A DNA stretch of 40,314 bases from Lachnospiraceae bacterium. Lineage in GTDB: Bacteria; Bacillota; Clostridia; Lachnospirales; Lachnospiraceae. The position numbers and the translations under genes are program-made. The DNA lies in the NCBI GenBank assembly GCA_015057445.1, contig SVEI01000018.1, positions 1-40,314 on the forward strand. The letters are read 5' to 3'. Each line of letters opens with the position of its first letter. Position 1 is the first letter of the stretch. This document shows, in pieces, positions 1-8,418 of this stretch. Below the pieces are notes generated by a model. That model was not told where the DNA came from, made no database searches, and saw nothing but the letters and a program-made list of their open reading frames with translations.

Positions 1-1140
1 ACTTGCATACTGCTTTCTCCTTCCTAATAAAAATCCTCCAAGTGTAAATATAACTGTCATAACAAGAAGTGTTATTATATTCTCATTAAATCTATCATAG
101 TTTTCGTATACCTTAAGGGAATATAGAGCGTCACAAAGTCTGGCTGCCGGGTTAATCTTTTCAAGGATAGGACAATACATATGAATCATAGGCTTCACCA
201 TCTGAAGCATAAGTCCACTCATAAAGCAGCTAATAAGTGAATACGCTACCGCAATAGCCTCTTTTACGCCCTCCGAAAGCTTGCCTATACTTCCTATAAA
301 GAAGCCTGAAGTAAGACCTACCATATTTCCTACAAATATAGTTAGAATAATTCTTGGAATCTCATCTCCAAAATTTACACCTATTAACAATAGGTACACA
401 AAGGCTATGCAGGTCATAGCTGAAAGTAAAATCCATATAGCCGAAAGTCCTGATATAAGCTGAGTCAAACCACCTGTATTTGATACGTTCTTTCTTGCAC
501 CTATGGTAGAGAGATTAGCTTGGTTATTAATTGTAAAAGCAACTCCTGCAAAGCTGGCGAATAGACATGACATTGCAATAAGGTTAAAGAAATAATCTGA
601 ATACGCATCCATATTTGCCTTCTTGCCCAAGCTTATCCCTTCATTGTTACTAGCTTCACTAAAAAGCTTCTCCACAGCAGCCATCTGAGCCTCAGGTCCT
701 TTACCAGAAAGGTCAGTCATAATTGTTACTATCTGATGGTAATTAGCCACTATAGTTGACAGGATACTTTCCTGAATACCGTTACCATTTACCATAAGCT
801 TTAACATTCCGTCCTCTGAATAAAAGAAGCCTATCGTATCGTCAGTAAGAAGCTCCTTGCCCTCCTCAAAGGAATCCACGTAGGTTACAGCTAAAAGCTT
901 TTCTCCACTTTCAACTATGGAAATATCCTCTATCATATCACTAAAATTCTTCTGCACCGCTTCATCATCCAAGTATACAACCACCGGAATGTTGCTCTGA
1001 AGCTGTTCAAATTCATAAGCATTTCCAAAGGTTGAATAAAACAGTGTTCCAAGAATAACTGTAAATATTAAGCTCCAGAATATCTGATCCTTACTTCTTA
1101 GTGTTATTAAAAATGTATATTTAAAGTTATGCCAAAACAT
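1..1140 (-). CDS. ABC-2 type exporter permease (3' end cut by window edge)
   Basis: This is the membrane subunit of an ABC-2 family exporter; the substrate is unknown. The frame is open from the ATG at 1140 to the window edge, giving 380 residues without a stop. One hydrophobic helix lies near residues 23-37. A long extracytoplasmic segment follows, to about residue 205. Several hydrophobic helices come next, and the visible end (GRRKQYAS) is basic just after a last helix, so only a few residues are probably missing. This layout, with one helix, a large outer loop and a C-terminal helix bundle, is typical of YhgE/ABC2_membrane_3 permeases. The start lies 3 bases after the stop of the ATPase gene, so the two are almost certainly co-translated and form one transporter. 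Drug, lantibiotic or lipid export are all possible. Confidence 0.85.
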   Translation of the reverse strand, partial: MFWHNFKYTFLITLRSKDQIFWSLIFTVILGTLFYSTFGNAYEFEQLQSNIPVVVYLDDEAVQKNFSDMIEDISIVESGEKLLAVTYVDSFEEGKELLTDDTIGFFYSEDGMLKLMVNGNGIQESILSTIVANYHQIVTIMTDLSGKGPEAQMAAVEKLFSEASNNEGISLGKKANMDAYSDYFFNLIAMSCLFASFAGVAFTINNQANLSTIGARKNVSNTGGLTQLISGLSAIWILLSAMTCIAFVYLLLIGVNFGDEIPRIILTIFVGNMVGLTSGFFIGSIGKLSEGVKEAIAVAYSLISCFMSGLMLQMVKPMIHMYCPILEKINPAARLCDALYSLKVYENYDRFNENIITLLVMTVIFTLGGFLLGRRKQYAS

Positions 1141-1143
1141 ATG

Positions 1144-2094
1144 CTATGCCTCCTTATCTCGAAGCTCTTTACCTGTAATCTCAAGGAATACATCATTTAA
1201 GGTTGGAAGCTCTGAGTAAACTCTACCACATGGAATATTGTTATCATTAATATAGTTAAGAACATTAATAAGATTGTGCTTTCCGCCACTGCACTTAACC
1301 TGAAGCTTTCCATCCTCTACATTTGCGCTATATACATGATTTATTTTACCGATTGCTTCAAGCTGTTCCTTGGTAACGTCAATCTTCTCTATATAGATTG
1401 TCTCTGTGTTCTTAATCATCTTCTTAAGCTCATCCTTGGTACCAAGGGCTAAGTTCTTGCCCTTATCCATAATGGCAATTCTGGTACAAATCTGCTCAAC
1501 CTCCTCCATATAATGAGAGGTATAAATGATTGTAGCACCATTTTTGTTAAGCTCCTCGATTCCCTCAAGAATCTTATTTCTACTCTGTGGATCAACTGCA
1601 ACAGTTGGCTCATCCATAATAATTAGCTTTGGCTTATGAGCAATACCACAAGCTATATTGAGTCTTCTAAGAAGACCTCCTGAAAGCTTCTTAGGATAAA
1701 ACTTCTTGAAATCCTCAAGACCTACAAATGTAATTGCGTCCTCTACATATTCCTTTCTCTTGACCTTATCCTTTATGTATAGTCCACAGAAGTAATCTAT
1801 GTTTTCGTATACTGTAAGCTCATCAAAAACTGCCACATTCTGCATTACCACACCGATATTTCTCTTTGCCTCATAATTGTCAGGTGTCATCTTCTTACCA
1901 AATACCTCAACCTCTCCCTTGTCATAGGAAAGAAGTGATAATATGCAATTAATTGTAGTTGTTTTTCCTGAGCCGTTAGGTCCCAAAAGTCCGAACACCT
2001 CACCCTCCTTTATCTCTAAGTTAAAGTGATCAAGGGCAAGCACCTCTTTGTATCTCTTAACCAAATTCTCTATCTTTACTACTGCTTCACTCAT
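1144..2094 (-). CDS. ABC transporter ATP-binding protein (exporter type)
   Basis: This is the ATPase subunit that powers the permease immediately downstream. The 316-residue protein has Walker A GPNGSGKT at about 38-45, an LSGG signature, Walker B LIIMDEP and an H-loop in TSHYMEE, all intact. A C-terminal extension of about 90 residues is typical of the CcmA/DrrA/NatA subfamily. The frame stays open upstream to 2235. I chose the ATG at 2094 because TTAGGAGG stands 7 bases before it, and because the upstream extension is hydrophobic, unlike the family, and overlaps the terminator at 2196-2224. Substrate unknown. Confidence 0.93.
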   Translation of the reverse strand: MSEAVVKIENLVKRYKEVLALDHFNLEIKEGEVFGLLGPNGSGKTTTINCILSLLSYDKGEVEVFGKKMTPDNYEAKRNIGVVMQNVAVFDELTVYENIDYFCGLYIKDKVKRKEYVEDAITFVGLEDFKKFYPKKLSGGLLRRLNIACGIAHKPKLIIMDEPTVAVDPQSRNKILEGIEELNKNGATIIYTSHYMEEVEQICTRIAIMDKGKNLALGTKDELKKMIKNTETIYIEKIDVTKEQLEAIGKINHVYSANVEDGKLQVKCSGGKHNLINVLNYINDNNIPCGRVYSELPTLNDVFLEITGKELRDKEA

Positions 2095-2195
2095 GTGACT
2101 ACCTCCTAATTGTTCTTGTATTATTGTATATTGCTTTCTTATTTTCCTTATACACATAATACGACTATTTAAAATGCTTTGTAAGTGCAAAATGT

Positions 2196-2224
2196 AAAAA
2201 AAGGATATGACAAATGTCACATCC
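2196..2224 (-). terminator. Intrinsic terminator after the coiled-coil gene
   Basis: Reading the minus strand, GGATGTGAC pairs with GTCATATCC (9 pairs, one G-U) around a 4-base loop. Seven T follow. It begins 14 bases after the stop of the coiled-coil gene and separates it from the ABC exporter genes. Confidence 0.85.
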
Positions 2225-2237
2225 TCCTTATACATAT

Positions 2238-3137
2238 TTACATTATACTTAGCTGTTCATTCCAAACACTAATCTCTTTATTAATTTCTGATAGGTCATT
2301 ATTTAGCTTATACTCTAACTCTCTTAACCTACATATATAATCATCCATCCTATTCATATTATTTGCAATTCTATCTCTTACCTGCATATCTGAAAAGAAA
2401 TTGTCAAAAAGCACGTCAAAGGTCCTTGTTGTTCCGTCGATGTAATCCAAATCCATATCAAACGCTATACTTATGTCACTTAATTCAGCTTTCATATTGA
2501 GCGCCGAATTCTTCATAACTGACACAGCACGACCAACCTTGTCTAATGAAGAATATTTTAATATATCAGCGAAAAGTTCCCCACCAAACATATCCCAGGT
2601 AGATGCACCATCTGCACTATGCAAATGTCTCATAACCTCATCTGCATGATATAGGGTTTCTCTTACTGCATTTATTGCCTCTTCATATTCCTTTCTTTTA
2701 TATAGGAGCTTGTTTACCTCTTCAGTATATGCCTGTGATTCATCGGAATACTGATAGCGACTCTTAATACTTCTAAGCTTTTTAGTAATCTCATTAGCAT
2801 TATTGCTTATCTGACCCTCTAGGTTAAGTACCTCCTGATTAGCATATTCAAGCTGATATACTAATTCATCATAGTGCTGCTTGGCTGATATATATTCCCT
2901 ATACTCCTTCTCAAGCTTTGCCTCGTAGTTGCCGGTAATCTTAGCAATCATTTGACTCATAGAGCTTCTCTCTAATACATCATAATCGTGCTTTTCCTTT
3001 TCCACCACGTAGCGAAACTCTTCAATCTGATTTTGTCTCTCATATAAACTTTGCTTCATATTCTCCAGCTTCTTTGTCAAAACTTTTCCATCAGCCTTAA
3101 GCTGTTCATATTCCAATAATTCCTCTTTAAATCCCAT
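2238..3137 (-). CDS. Coiled-coil protein of unknown function
   Basis: I do not recognise this 299-residue protein. It is highly charged, with long heptad-like helices at about residues 1-60, 65-125 and 130-170 and again at the C-terminus. There is no signal peptide, membrane segment or obvious catalytic motif. A short less-charged stretch (about residues 175-215, with TWDMFGGELFADILKYSS) interrupts the coils and may be a small folded domain. The ATG at 3137 was preferred over one at 3152 because GAGGAG lies just upstream of it. It has its own terminator, so it is probably monocistronic. A cytoplasmic scaffold or stress protein is possible but unsupported. Confidence 0.8.
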   Translation of the reverse strand: MGFKEELLEYEQLKADGKVLTKKLENMKQSLYERQNQIEEFRYVVEKEKHDYDVLERSSMSQMIAKITGNYEAKLEKEYREYISAKQHYDELVYQLEYANQEVLNLEGQISNNANEITKKLRSIKSRYQYSDESQAYTEEVNKLLYKRKEYEEAINAVRETLYHADEVMRHLHSADGASTWDMFGGELFADILKYSSLDKVGRAVSVMKNSALNMKAELSDISIAFDMDLDYIDGTTRTFDVLFDNFFSDMQVRDRIANNMNRMDDYICRLRELEYKLNNDLSEINKEISVWNEQLSIM

Positions 3138-3309
3138 TTTATTTCTCCTCATTAATTATATAATTATCCAAACATAAATTCATATGTAAATCCTAGCATA
3201 TCTAGTTCAAGTTTAAATTGATTACCATAAATATTATATTCTACAGGCTCCATTTCATCAAGAAATTTGTGTTTTTAATCTATTTGAGAAAAGTTTTTTA
3301 ATTAAAGGT

Positions 3310-3338
3310 TTGTAATCTATCTCATTTTATATTATATT
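3310..3338 (+). promoter_or_regulatory. Candidate promoter of citrate synthase
   Basis: TTGTAA (3310-3315) and TATATT (3333-3338) are separated by 17 bases, about 30 bases before the ribosome site AAAGGAG. The local sequence is very AT-rich, so a chance match is possible. Confidence 0.5.
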
Positions 3339-3373
3339 AATATAGATACAATAAATTAATAAAGGAGAAAAGT

Positions 3374-4741
3374 ATGGATCTTAGAGAGTTTTCAGAGGTT
3401 ACTCCTGAGCTTGTACGCTTAGCTAATATATGTGAGACCCATGACTTAATCGATACTAGCTTGTATGCTAAGTACAATGTTAAGAGAGGTCTCCGAGATT
3501 TAGATGGCAAGGGTGTACTTACAGGTATAACCGAAATTTCAACAATTAACGCATATCGCGAAATCGATGGTGTTACTACCCCTATCGAGGGTGAGCTTTT
3601 TTATCGTGGAATAAATATCTATGATTTGGTAGATGGATTTACAAGTGAAGATAGATTTGGATACGAGGAGACCGTTTATCTTCTCTTATTCGGGGAGCTA
3701 CCGAATCGTACTGAACTCGAAAATTTCCAATCAATGTTGGGACACTACAGAAAACTTCCTCGTAATTTTACTAGAGACGTTATTATGACTGCACCAAATA
3801 AGGATATTATGAATGCTCTAGCAAAAAGTATCCTCACTCTTAGTTCATATGATAAGAATACATCTGATATTAGTATTCCTAATGTACTTCGTCAGAGCAT
3901 CGAGCTTATAGCTAACTTCCCTACTCTAGCAGTATATGCTTATCTGGCACACAGACATTACAACTTAGGACGTGGAATGTATATTCATACCCCTAAGGCT
4001 AATCTTTCTACCGCAGAGAATCTTCTACGTATGTTGAGAAAGGATAAATCATTTACTGATACAGAAGCAAAACTGCTTGACCTTGCCTTGGTACTACACG
4101 CGGAACATGGTGGTGGTAATAATTCCACCTTCACAACACATGTTGTAACATCATCAGGTACAGATACATATTCATCTGTTGCCGCATCTCTTTGTTCTCT
4201 TAAGGGACCTAAGCACGGTGGCGCAAATGTAAAGGTTAAGCTTATGTTTGACGATCTTAAAGAACATGTAACTAATTGGGATGATGAATCCCAGATAAGA
4301 CAGTACTTAAGTGATATTCTTGACAAAAAGGCTTTCGACAAAGCCGGTCTTATATATGGTATGGGACATGCAGTGTATTCACTTTCTGACCCAAGAGCAA
4401 ATCTGTTTAAAAAATTTGTCAAGAAGCTTTCTGAGGAAAAAGGAAGACAAGAAGAATATGCACTGTATAAGAATGTAGCACGAATTGCAAAGGAAGTTAT
4501 TGCAGACAAGCGAAAGATATATAAGGGTGTCAGCCCTAATATCGACTTCTACAGTGGCTTCGTATACAGTATGCTGGAGCTTCCACACGAGCTTTTTACT
4601 CCACTATTTGCAGTTGCAAGAATTGCAGGTTGGAGTGCTCACAGAATCGAAGAGCTTATCAATGCTAACAAGATAATAAGACCTGCTTATATGTCCATAG
4701 CTCCTAACAGGGAGTATATACCTATAAGTAAGAGAGATTAA
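3374..4741 (+). CDS. gltA: Citrate synthase
   Basis: It condenses oxaloacetate and acetyl-CoA to citrate. At 455 residues it matches the long form common in Clostridia. The catalytic residues expected of the family are visible: His in HAEHGGGN (about 242-245), His in KHGGAN (about 281) and Asp in SDPRAN (about 339). AAAGGAG precedes the ATG. It converges on the isocitrate dehydrogenase gene. Together the two cover most of the oxidative route to 2-oxoglutarate, used in anaerobes for glutamate synthesis; aconitase is not in the window. A 2-methylcitrate synthase activity cannot be excluded from sequence alone. Confidence 0.95.
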   Translation: MDLREFSEVTPELVRLANICETHDLIDTSLYAKYNVKRGLRDLDGKGVLTGITEISTINAYREIDGVTTPIEGELFYRGINIYDLVDGFTSEDRFGYEETVYLLLFGELPNRTELENFQSMLGHYRKLPRNFTRDVIMTAPNKDIMNALAKSILTLSSYDKNTSDISIPNVLRQSIELIANFPTLAVYAYLAHRHYNLGRGMYIHTPKANLSTAENLLRMLRKDKSFTDTEAKLLDLALVLHAEHGGGNNSTFTTHVVTSSGTDTYSSVAASLCSLKGPKHGGANVKVKLMFDDLKEHVTNWDDESQIRQYLSDILDKKAFDKAGLIYGMGHAVYSLSDPRANLFKKFVKKLSEEKGRQEEYALYKNVARIAKEVIADKRKIYKGVSPNIDFYSGFVYSMLELPHELFTPLFAVARIAGWSAHRIEELINANKIIRPAYMSIAPNREYIPISKRD

Positions 4742-4743
4742 AT

Positions 4744-4775
4744 AAAAAAATCGGTTCTTTCGAACCGATTTTTTT
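4744..4775. terminator. Bidirectional terminator between gltA and icd
   Basis: A near-perfect 14-base inverted repeat (A7-TCGGTTC / GAACCGA-T7) around a 4-base loop gives a T tract on both strands. It lies 3 bases after each stop codon and serves both convergent genes. Confidence 0.93.
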
Positions 4776-4777
4776 AT

Positions 4778-5986
4778 TTATAAGCTTGCCTCAAGTGTAG
4801 TTCTAATAGCCTTAATAAAGTCCTCGCTATTAAGTACAGTAACATTCTCCAATGATGTAATAAGAGCTAAATCTTTAGTCATCTTTCCTTCCTCAATAGT
4901 CTTAATCGTTGCTGCCTCAAGCTTATCTGCAAATGTCATAAGCTCAGGAAGGTTGTCAAGTTCTCCACGCTTTCTTAATGCACCTGTCCACGCAAAAATA
5001 GTTGCAACTGAATTAGTTGAAGTCTCCTCACCAGCAAGATGCTTGTAGTAGTGTCTCTGAACGGTTCCGTGAGCTGCCTCATACTCGTACTTTCCATCTG
5101 GTGATACAAGCACTGAAGTCATCATAGCAAGCGAACCAAATGCTGATGAAACCATATCACTCATAACATCTCCATCGTAATTCTTACATGCCCAGATGTA
5201 TCCACCCTCTGACTTCATTACTCTTGCAACAGCATCGTCTATAAGTGTATAGAAGTACTCGATACCTGCTGCATCATACTTCTCCTTATACTCTGCATCA
5301 AAAATCTCCTGGAAGATATCCTTAAATGTATGGTCGTACTTCTTAGATATAGTGTCCTTAGTTGCAAACCAAAGTGTCTGCTTAGTATCAAGAGCATAGT
5401 TAAAGCAGCTTCTCGCAAAGCTCTCAATAGAACCATTAATATTATGCATACCCTGAATAATACCAGGCTCACTAAAATTATGTATAAGCTCTCTTATCTC
5501 AGTTCCATCCTCTGCTGTATATACAAGTTCTGCCTTACCAGCTGCTGGAATTTTCATCTCACTTGCCTTATACACATCACCATAAGCATGTCTTGCAATG
5601 GTAATAGGCTTCTTCCAATTCTTAACACATGGCTCAATACCCTTTACAATGATTGGTGCTCTAAATACAGTACCGTCAAGAATTGCACGAATTGTTCCAT
5701 TAGGACTCTTCCACATTTCCTTCAAATCATACTCTGTCATACGAGCAGCATTTGGAGTTATAGTTGCACACTTAACAGCAACTCCATACTTCTGTGTAGC
5801 GTAAGCTGAATCAAAGGTAACCTTATCATCGGTTTCATTTCTATACTGTAATCCAAGATCGTAATACTCTGACTTAAGATCAATAAAAGGATAAATAAGT
5901 TCATCCTTAATTATCTTCCAGAGAATTCTTGTCATCTCATCTCCATCCATCTCAACAAGCGGAGTAGTCATCTTTATCTTTTCCAT
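4778..5986 (-). CDS. icd: NADP-dependent isocitrate dehydrogenase
   Basis: It oxidatively decarboxylates isocitrate to 2-oxoglutarate. The 402-residue length and motifs such as MDGDEMTR near the N-terminus, KSPNGTIR (substrate serine region) and YEAAHGTV place it in the homodimeric, eukaryote-like NADP-IDH subfamily, not the E. coli Icd type. GGAGGC lies 6 bases before the ATG. The gene is convergent with citrate synthase and shares its terminator. The likely role is supplying 2-oxoglutarate and NADPH for biosynthesis. Confidence 0.95.
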   Translation of the reverse strand: MEKIKMTTPLVEMDGDEMTRILWKIIKDELIYPFIDLKSEYYDLGLQYRNETDDKVTFDSAYATQKYGVAVKCATITPNAARMTEYDLKEMWKSPNGTIRAILDGTVFRAPIIVKGIEPCVKNWKKPITIARHAYGDVYKASEMKIPAAGKAELVYTAEDGTEIRELIHNFSEPGIIQGMHNINGSIESFARSCFNYALDTKQTLWFATKDTISKKYDHTFKDIFQEIFDAEYKEKYDAAGIEYFYTLIDDAVARVMKSEGGYIWACKNYDGDVMSDMVSSAFGSLAMMTSVLVSPDGKYEYEAAHGTVQRHYYKHLAGEETSTNSVATIFAWTGALRKRGELDNLPELMTFADKLEAATIKTIEEGKMTKDLALITSLENVTVLNSEDFIKAIRTTLEASL

Positions 5987-6022
5987 ATTTGCCTCCTATA
6001 AAACCTACAAAAATCGTTTTTT

Positions 6023-6051
6023 ATTGTAACATAAACAATGAAAATTTGAAA
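6023..6051 (-). promoter_or_regulatory. Candidate promoter of icd
   Basis: On the minus strand, TTTCAA and TACAAT are 17 bases apart, and TGT directly before TACAAT gives an extended -10. The start site would be about 30 bases upstream of the icd ATG. Confidence 0.45.
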
Positions 6052-6171
6052 CATATCTTTCACATTTTTTACAATATATTTTCCATACTTTTGTCCTAAA
6101 TCTAAATTTCATTGATAAATACCTACTTTTATAATAAAATAACACTATCTTAATAATAAAAAGGAGTAATT

Positions 6172-6630
6172 ATGAGTTTTACATACACCGTACCAAAAAG
6201 AAAAACCAATAGAATCACATATCGAATAACAGGAAGCATATTTTTTCTTGTAGCATTTTGCCAATTCATTCTAGTAGCTATGGGCTACGGAAACTATAAG
6301 ATACTTGCCCTTATATTTGCCTTATTTTTAGGTTCCTATGGCATTTATTTAATCTCAGCATCTTTCAGGAAACAAGCCTTTGATATCACTTATCAATTCA
6401 ATGACGATGGATTAAAAGTCATCCATCACTACGGTGAAACACAATATTCATTTGAACAAATTGAATTCGTTACTATGGTAATTGCAGATGAAAATATGAT
6501 GTTTTATGTGCTAAATGTAAAAACCACCAAAGATGTGTATTCCATTCCATTTACAATGAAGGGAGAGCTTTGCGAGAAGATTTACGAATTTGTTAATTCT
6601 CGAATAAAGCATGACGATGATGAATCTTAA
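6172..6630 (+). CDS. Small membrane protein, possibly YcxB/PH-like
   Basis: I do not recognise this 152-residue protein with confidence. Two hydrophobic helices span roughly residues 22-42 and 45-65. They are followed by a soluble beta-rich domain of about 80 residues (ITYQFNDDG...VIHHYGETQYSF...). That layout resembles YcxB-like or bacterial PH-domain membrane proteins, but this is fold-level inference. AAGGAG stands 7 bases before the ATG. Its last 20 bases overlap the start of birA, so the two are translationally coupled, although no functional link is evident. Confidence 0.8.
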   Translation: MSFTYTVPKRKTNRITYRITGSIFFLVAFCQFILVAMGYGNYKILALIFALFLGSYGIYLISASFRKQAFDITYQFNDDGLKVIHHYGETQYSFEQIEFVTMVIADENMMFYVLNVKTTKDVYSIPFTMKGELCEKIYEFVNSRIKHDDDES

Positions 6631-7420
6631 TAGCTCACTATTTAATATACCACTTGTTAATAATGTTCTATATTATGATACCATTGATTCCACTAATAAC
6701 AAAGCCAAGGAACTAGCCAAAAGGGGTAGCGTCCATGGTAGTTTAGTTGTGGCAAAAAGTCAAACTTCTGGCAAAGGACGACTAGGAAGAAGCTTTGACT
6801 CCCTGTCAGATGATGGATTATACTTCAGTTTGATGCTTAGACCAAGAGTTAATCCTAACCATCTTTCTGGCATAACATTAGTTGCAGCCCTAGCGGTTTC
6901 CAAATCCATTGATAAAATAAGTAGCACAAAAACTTCTATAAAATGGCCCAATGATATATACTTAGGTCAAAAAAAGTTAGCAGGTATACTTACAGAAGCT
7001 GGCTCTGATTATGTAGTTTTGGGTATTGGGATAAATGTTAATACATCAAGTTTTAATGATGAACTTTTACACACGGCTACATCATTGTACCTTGAAACTA
7101 CCACTATATTTCAAAAAGAAGACTTGCTTGAGCATATATTATATGAATTTAGTGCATTATATGATCAATTTATAAAATCAGATACACTGAGTTTCATGAC
7201 AGAAGATTATAATCGCCGTTTAGGATGTCTAAACAAAGAAGTATATATTATTCCACAAAATCGTTCTTTGCAAAGCAATAATCCATCACTAATAGATGTT
7301 TCGGACTTATCTCCTATGACCTGTAATGGTATTAACTCAGAAGGTGCTCTTATATGTTATGACGAGCAAAATAAAATACATTTTATAAATTCTGGAGAGG
7401 TGTCTTTAAGAATAATCTAA
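6611..7420 (+). CDS. birA: Biotin--[acetyl-CoA-carboxylase] ligase
   Basis: It activates biotin with ATP and attaches it to the acceptor lysine of biotin-dependent carboxylases. The 269-residue protein shows the biotinyl-5'-AMP loop GKGRLGR (about 55-61), KWPNDIYLGQKKLAGIL (about 113-129) and a short C-terminal SH3-like domain. There is no N-terminal helix-turn-helix, so this is a group I ligase without repressor function. It overlaps the preceding gene by 20 bases and no good ribosome site precedes its ATG. Translation therefore probably depends on coupling; ATGs at 6617 and 6620 are alternative starts. Confidence 0.93.
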   Translation: MTMMNLNSSLFNIPLVNNVLYYDTIDSTNNKAKELAKRGSVHGSLVVAKSQTSGKGRLGRSFDSLSDDGLYFSLMLRPRVNPNHLSGITLVAALAVSKSIDKISSTKTSIKWPNDIYLGQKKLAGILTEAGSDYVVLGIGINVNTSSFNDELLHTATSLYLETTTIFQKEDLLEHILYEFSALYDQFIKSDTLSFMTEDYNRRLGCLNKEVYIIPQNRSLQSNNPSLIDVSDLSPMTCNGINSEGALICYDEQNKIHFINSGEVSLRII

Positions 7421-7467
7421 ACCATTATTACCACCTTAAAATACCTATAGCATTTCGACAAAATATT

Positions 7468-7476
7468 TGTTATAAT
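7468..7476 (+). promoter_or_regulatory. Candidate extended -10 promoter of the PilZ gene
   Basis: TGTTATAAT is a perfect extended -10 element 42 bases before the ATG at 7519. No convincing -35 hexamer lies upstream. Confidence 0.45.
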
Positions 7477-7518
7477 TAAGTATATTTATACGGATTATAT
7501 ATTCTTATGGAGGGTATC

Positions 7519-7863
7519 ATGGAAGAAAAGAGAAAATATGAGCGACTTCCTATAAAGCTTAAGCTTGAGGTATCTAACCTTTTTAAGCAGGACGGAATCA
7601 AAATTGAAAACTTAGATAGCGAGATTGAAGTATTTGATATTTCCAAAGCTGGTATAGGCTTTATGTCAGATAGCAAGTTACCTATAGACTACTATTTTAA
7701 TGCAACTATTGAATTTGAGAATACAGATGAGATTATACTTTCAGTAGTTAAAATCCTTTACATCAAGTCTATTGGTGGCTCAGGATACAGATATGGATGT
7801 GAATTTGTAGGACTTCCTTCTATGTATCATCGTTTATTTGATGAATATGCTAAAAGTCTTTAA
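7519..7863 (+). CDS. PilZ domain protein (c-di-GMP binding)
   Basis: A 114-residue single-domain PilZ protein. Both halves of the c-di-GMP signature are present: RxxxR in KRKYERLP near residue 5 and DxSxxGxxF in FDISKAGIGF near residue 43. It probably acts as a cytoplasmic adaptor that changes partner binding when c-di-GMP is bound. The frame opens at an ATG at 7507, but that codon lies in the ribosome site GGAGGG used by the ATG at 7519, so the later start is preferred. No diguanylate cyclase, flagellar or pilus gene is in the window, so the target is unknown. Confidence 0.88.
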   Translation: MEEKRKYERLPIKLKLEVSNLFKQDGIKIENLDSEIEVFDISKAGIGFMSDSKLPIDYYFNATIEFENTDEIILSVVKILYIKSIGGSGYRYGCEFVGLPSMYHRLFDEYAKSL

Positions 7864-7889
7864 GATTTGTCATTGATTCATATATGCAT

Positions 7890-7937
7890 AAAAAACCCCA
7901 CTTAAAAACAAGTTATATTGTTCAAGTGGGGTTTTTT
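7890..7937. terminator. Bidirectional terminator between the PilZ and hsp20 genes
   Basis: AAAAAACCCCACTT (7890-7903) pairs perfectly with AAGTGGGGTTTTTT (7924-7937), with a secondary AACAA/TTGTT pairing inside the loop. T runs on both strands let it end both convergent transcripts. Confidence 0.92.
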
Positions 7938-7964
7938 GTGTTTATGCTAGTATTTGTTAATACT

Positions 7965-8360
7965 TTACTGAATAGGAATTAACTTTATATCATCTCTATC
8001 CACCGACTTCTGTGGATTTGTAATAATTATACTAAGTATACCATCCTTGTATGCTGCAGTTATATCTTCCTGCTTGATTTTTGTGCCTACAAAAAAGCTT
8101 CTCCTACAACTTGTAGCAAGTCTTTCCTTAAGAATATAATTAATTTTGGTATCATCCTTTTCTAAAGTTTCTGGTTTTGAAGCTATAATAGTAAGAGTTC
8201 CATCTACCAATTCAGCGGTTACATCTTCTCGAGAAAAACCTGGAATTTCAATTTCTAATAAATAATTTCCATCTCTCTCTTGGATATCTGTTCTCATCAT
8301 ATTAGGAATAGATACAGAAGCATTGTCAAATAAGTTAAATGTTTGGTTTTCAAATATCAT
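7965..8360 (-). CDS. Small heat-shock protein, Hsp20/alpha-crystallin family
   Basis: This ATP-independent holdase binds unfolding proteins and passes them to Hsp70. At 131 residues it is a typical small sHsp: a short N-terminal arm, an alpha-crystallin domain with the AxxxxGxL element (AAYKDGILSI), and a C-terminal I/L-x-I tail (LIPI) that drives oligomer assembly. AAGGAGG precedes the ATG. It lies 58 bases downstream of the Hsp70 gene on the same strand and before a strong terminator, so it is probably the last gene of the chaperone operon. Confidence 0.93.
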   Translation of the reverse strand: MIFENQTFNLFDNASVSIPNMMRTDIQERDGNYLLEIEIPGFSREDVTAELVDGTLTIIASKPETLEKDDTKINYILKERLATSCRRSFFVGTKIKQEDITAAYKDGILSIIITNPQKSVDRDDIKLIPIQ

Positions 8361-8418
8361 ATAACTACCTCCTTATATCATTCTACAATTTTACTGCTAT
8401 ATTAAATGCTACTAATAG

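Noticed and set aside
281-463. 60-residue plus-strand frame inside the ABC permease
   Set aside because: Overlaps a continuous 380-codon permease frame with clear membrane helices; no start signal.
2095-2235. N-terminal extension of the ABC ATPase to an ATG at 2235
   Set aside because: The extension overlaps a terminator, is hydrophobic and unlike the family; a strong ribosome site supports the ATG at 2094.
3985-4509. 174-residue open frame on the minus strand inside gltA
   Set aside because: Antisense shadow of the conserved citrate synthase core, with no ribosome site and no plausible domain.
5330-5809. 159-residue open frame on the plus strand inside icd
   Set aside because: It lies fully antisense to a clear isocitrate dehydrogenase gene, has no ribosome site and gives low-complexity Cys/Leu/Ser-rich sequence typical of a shadow frame.
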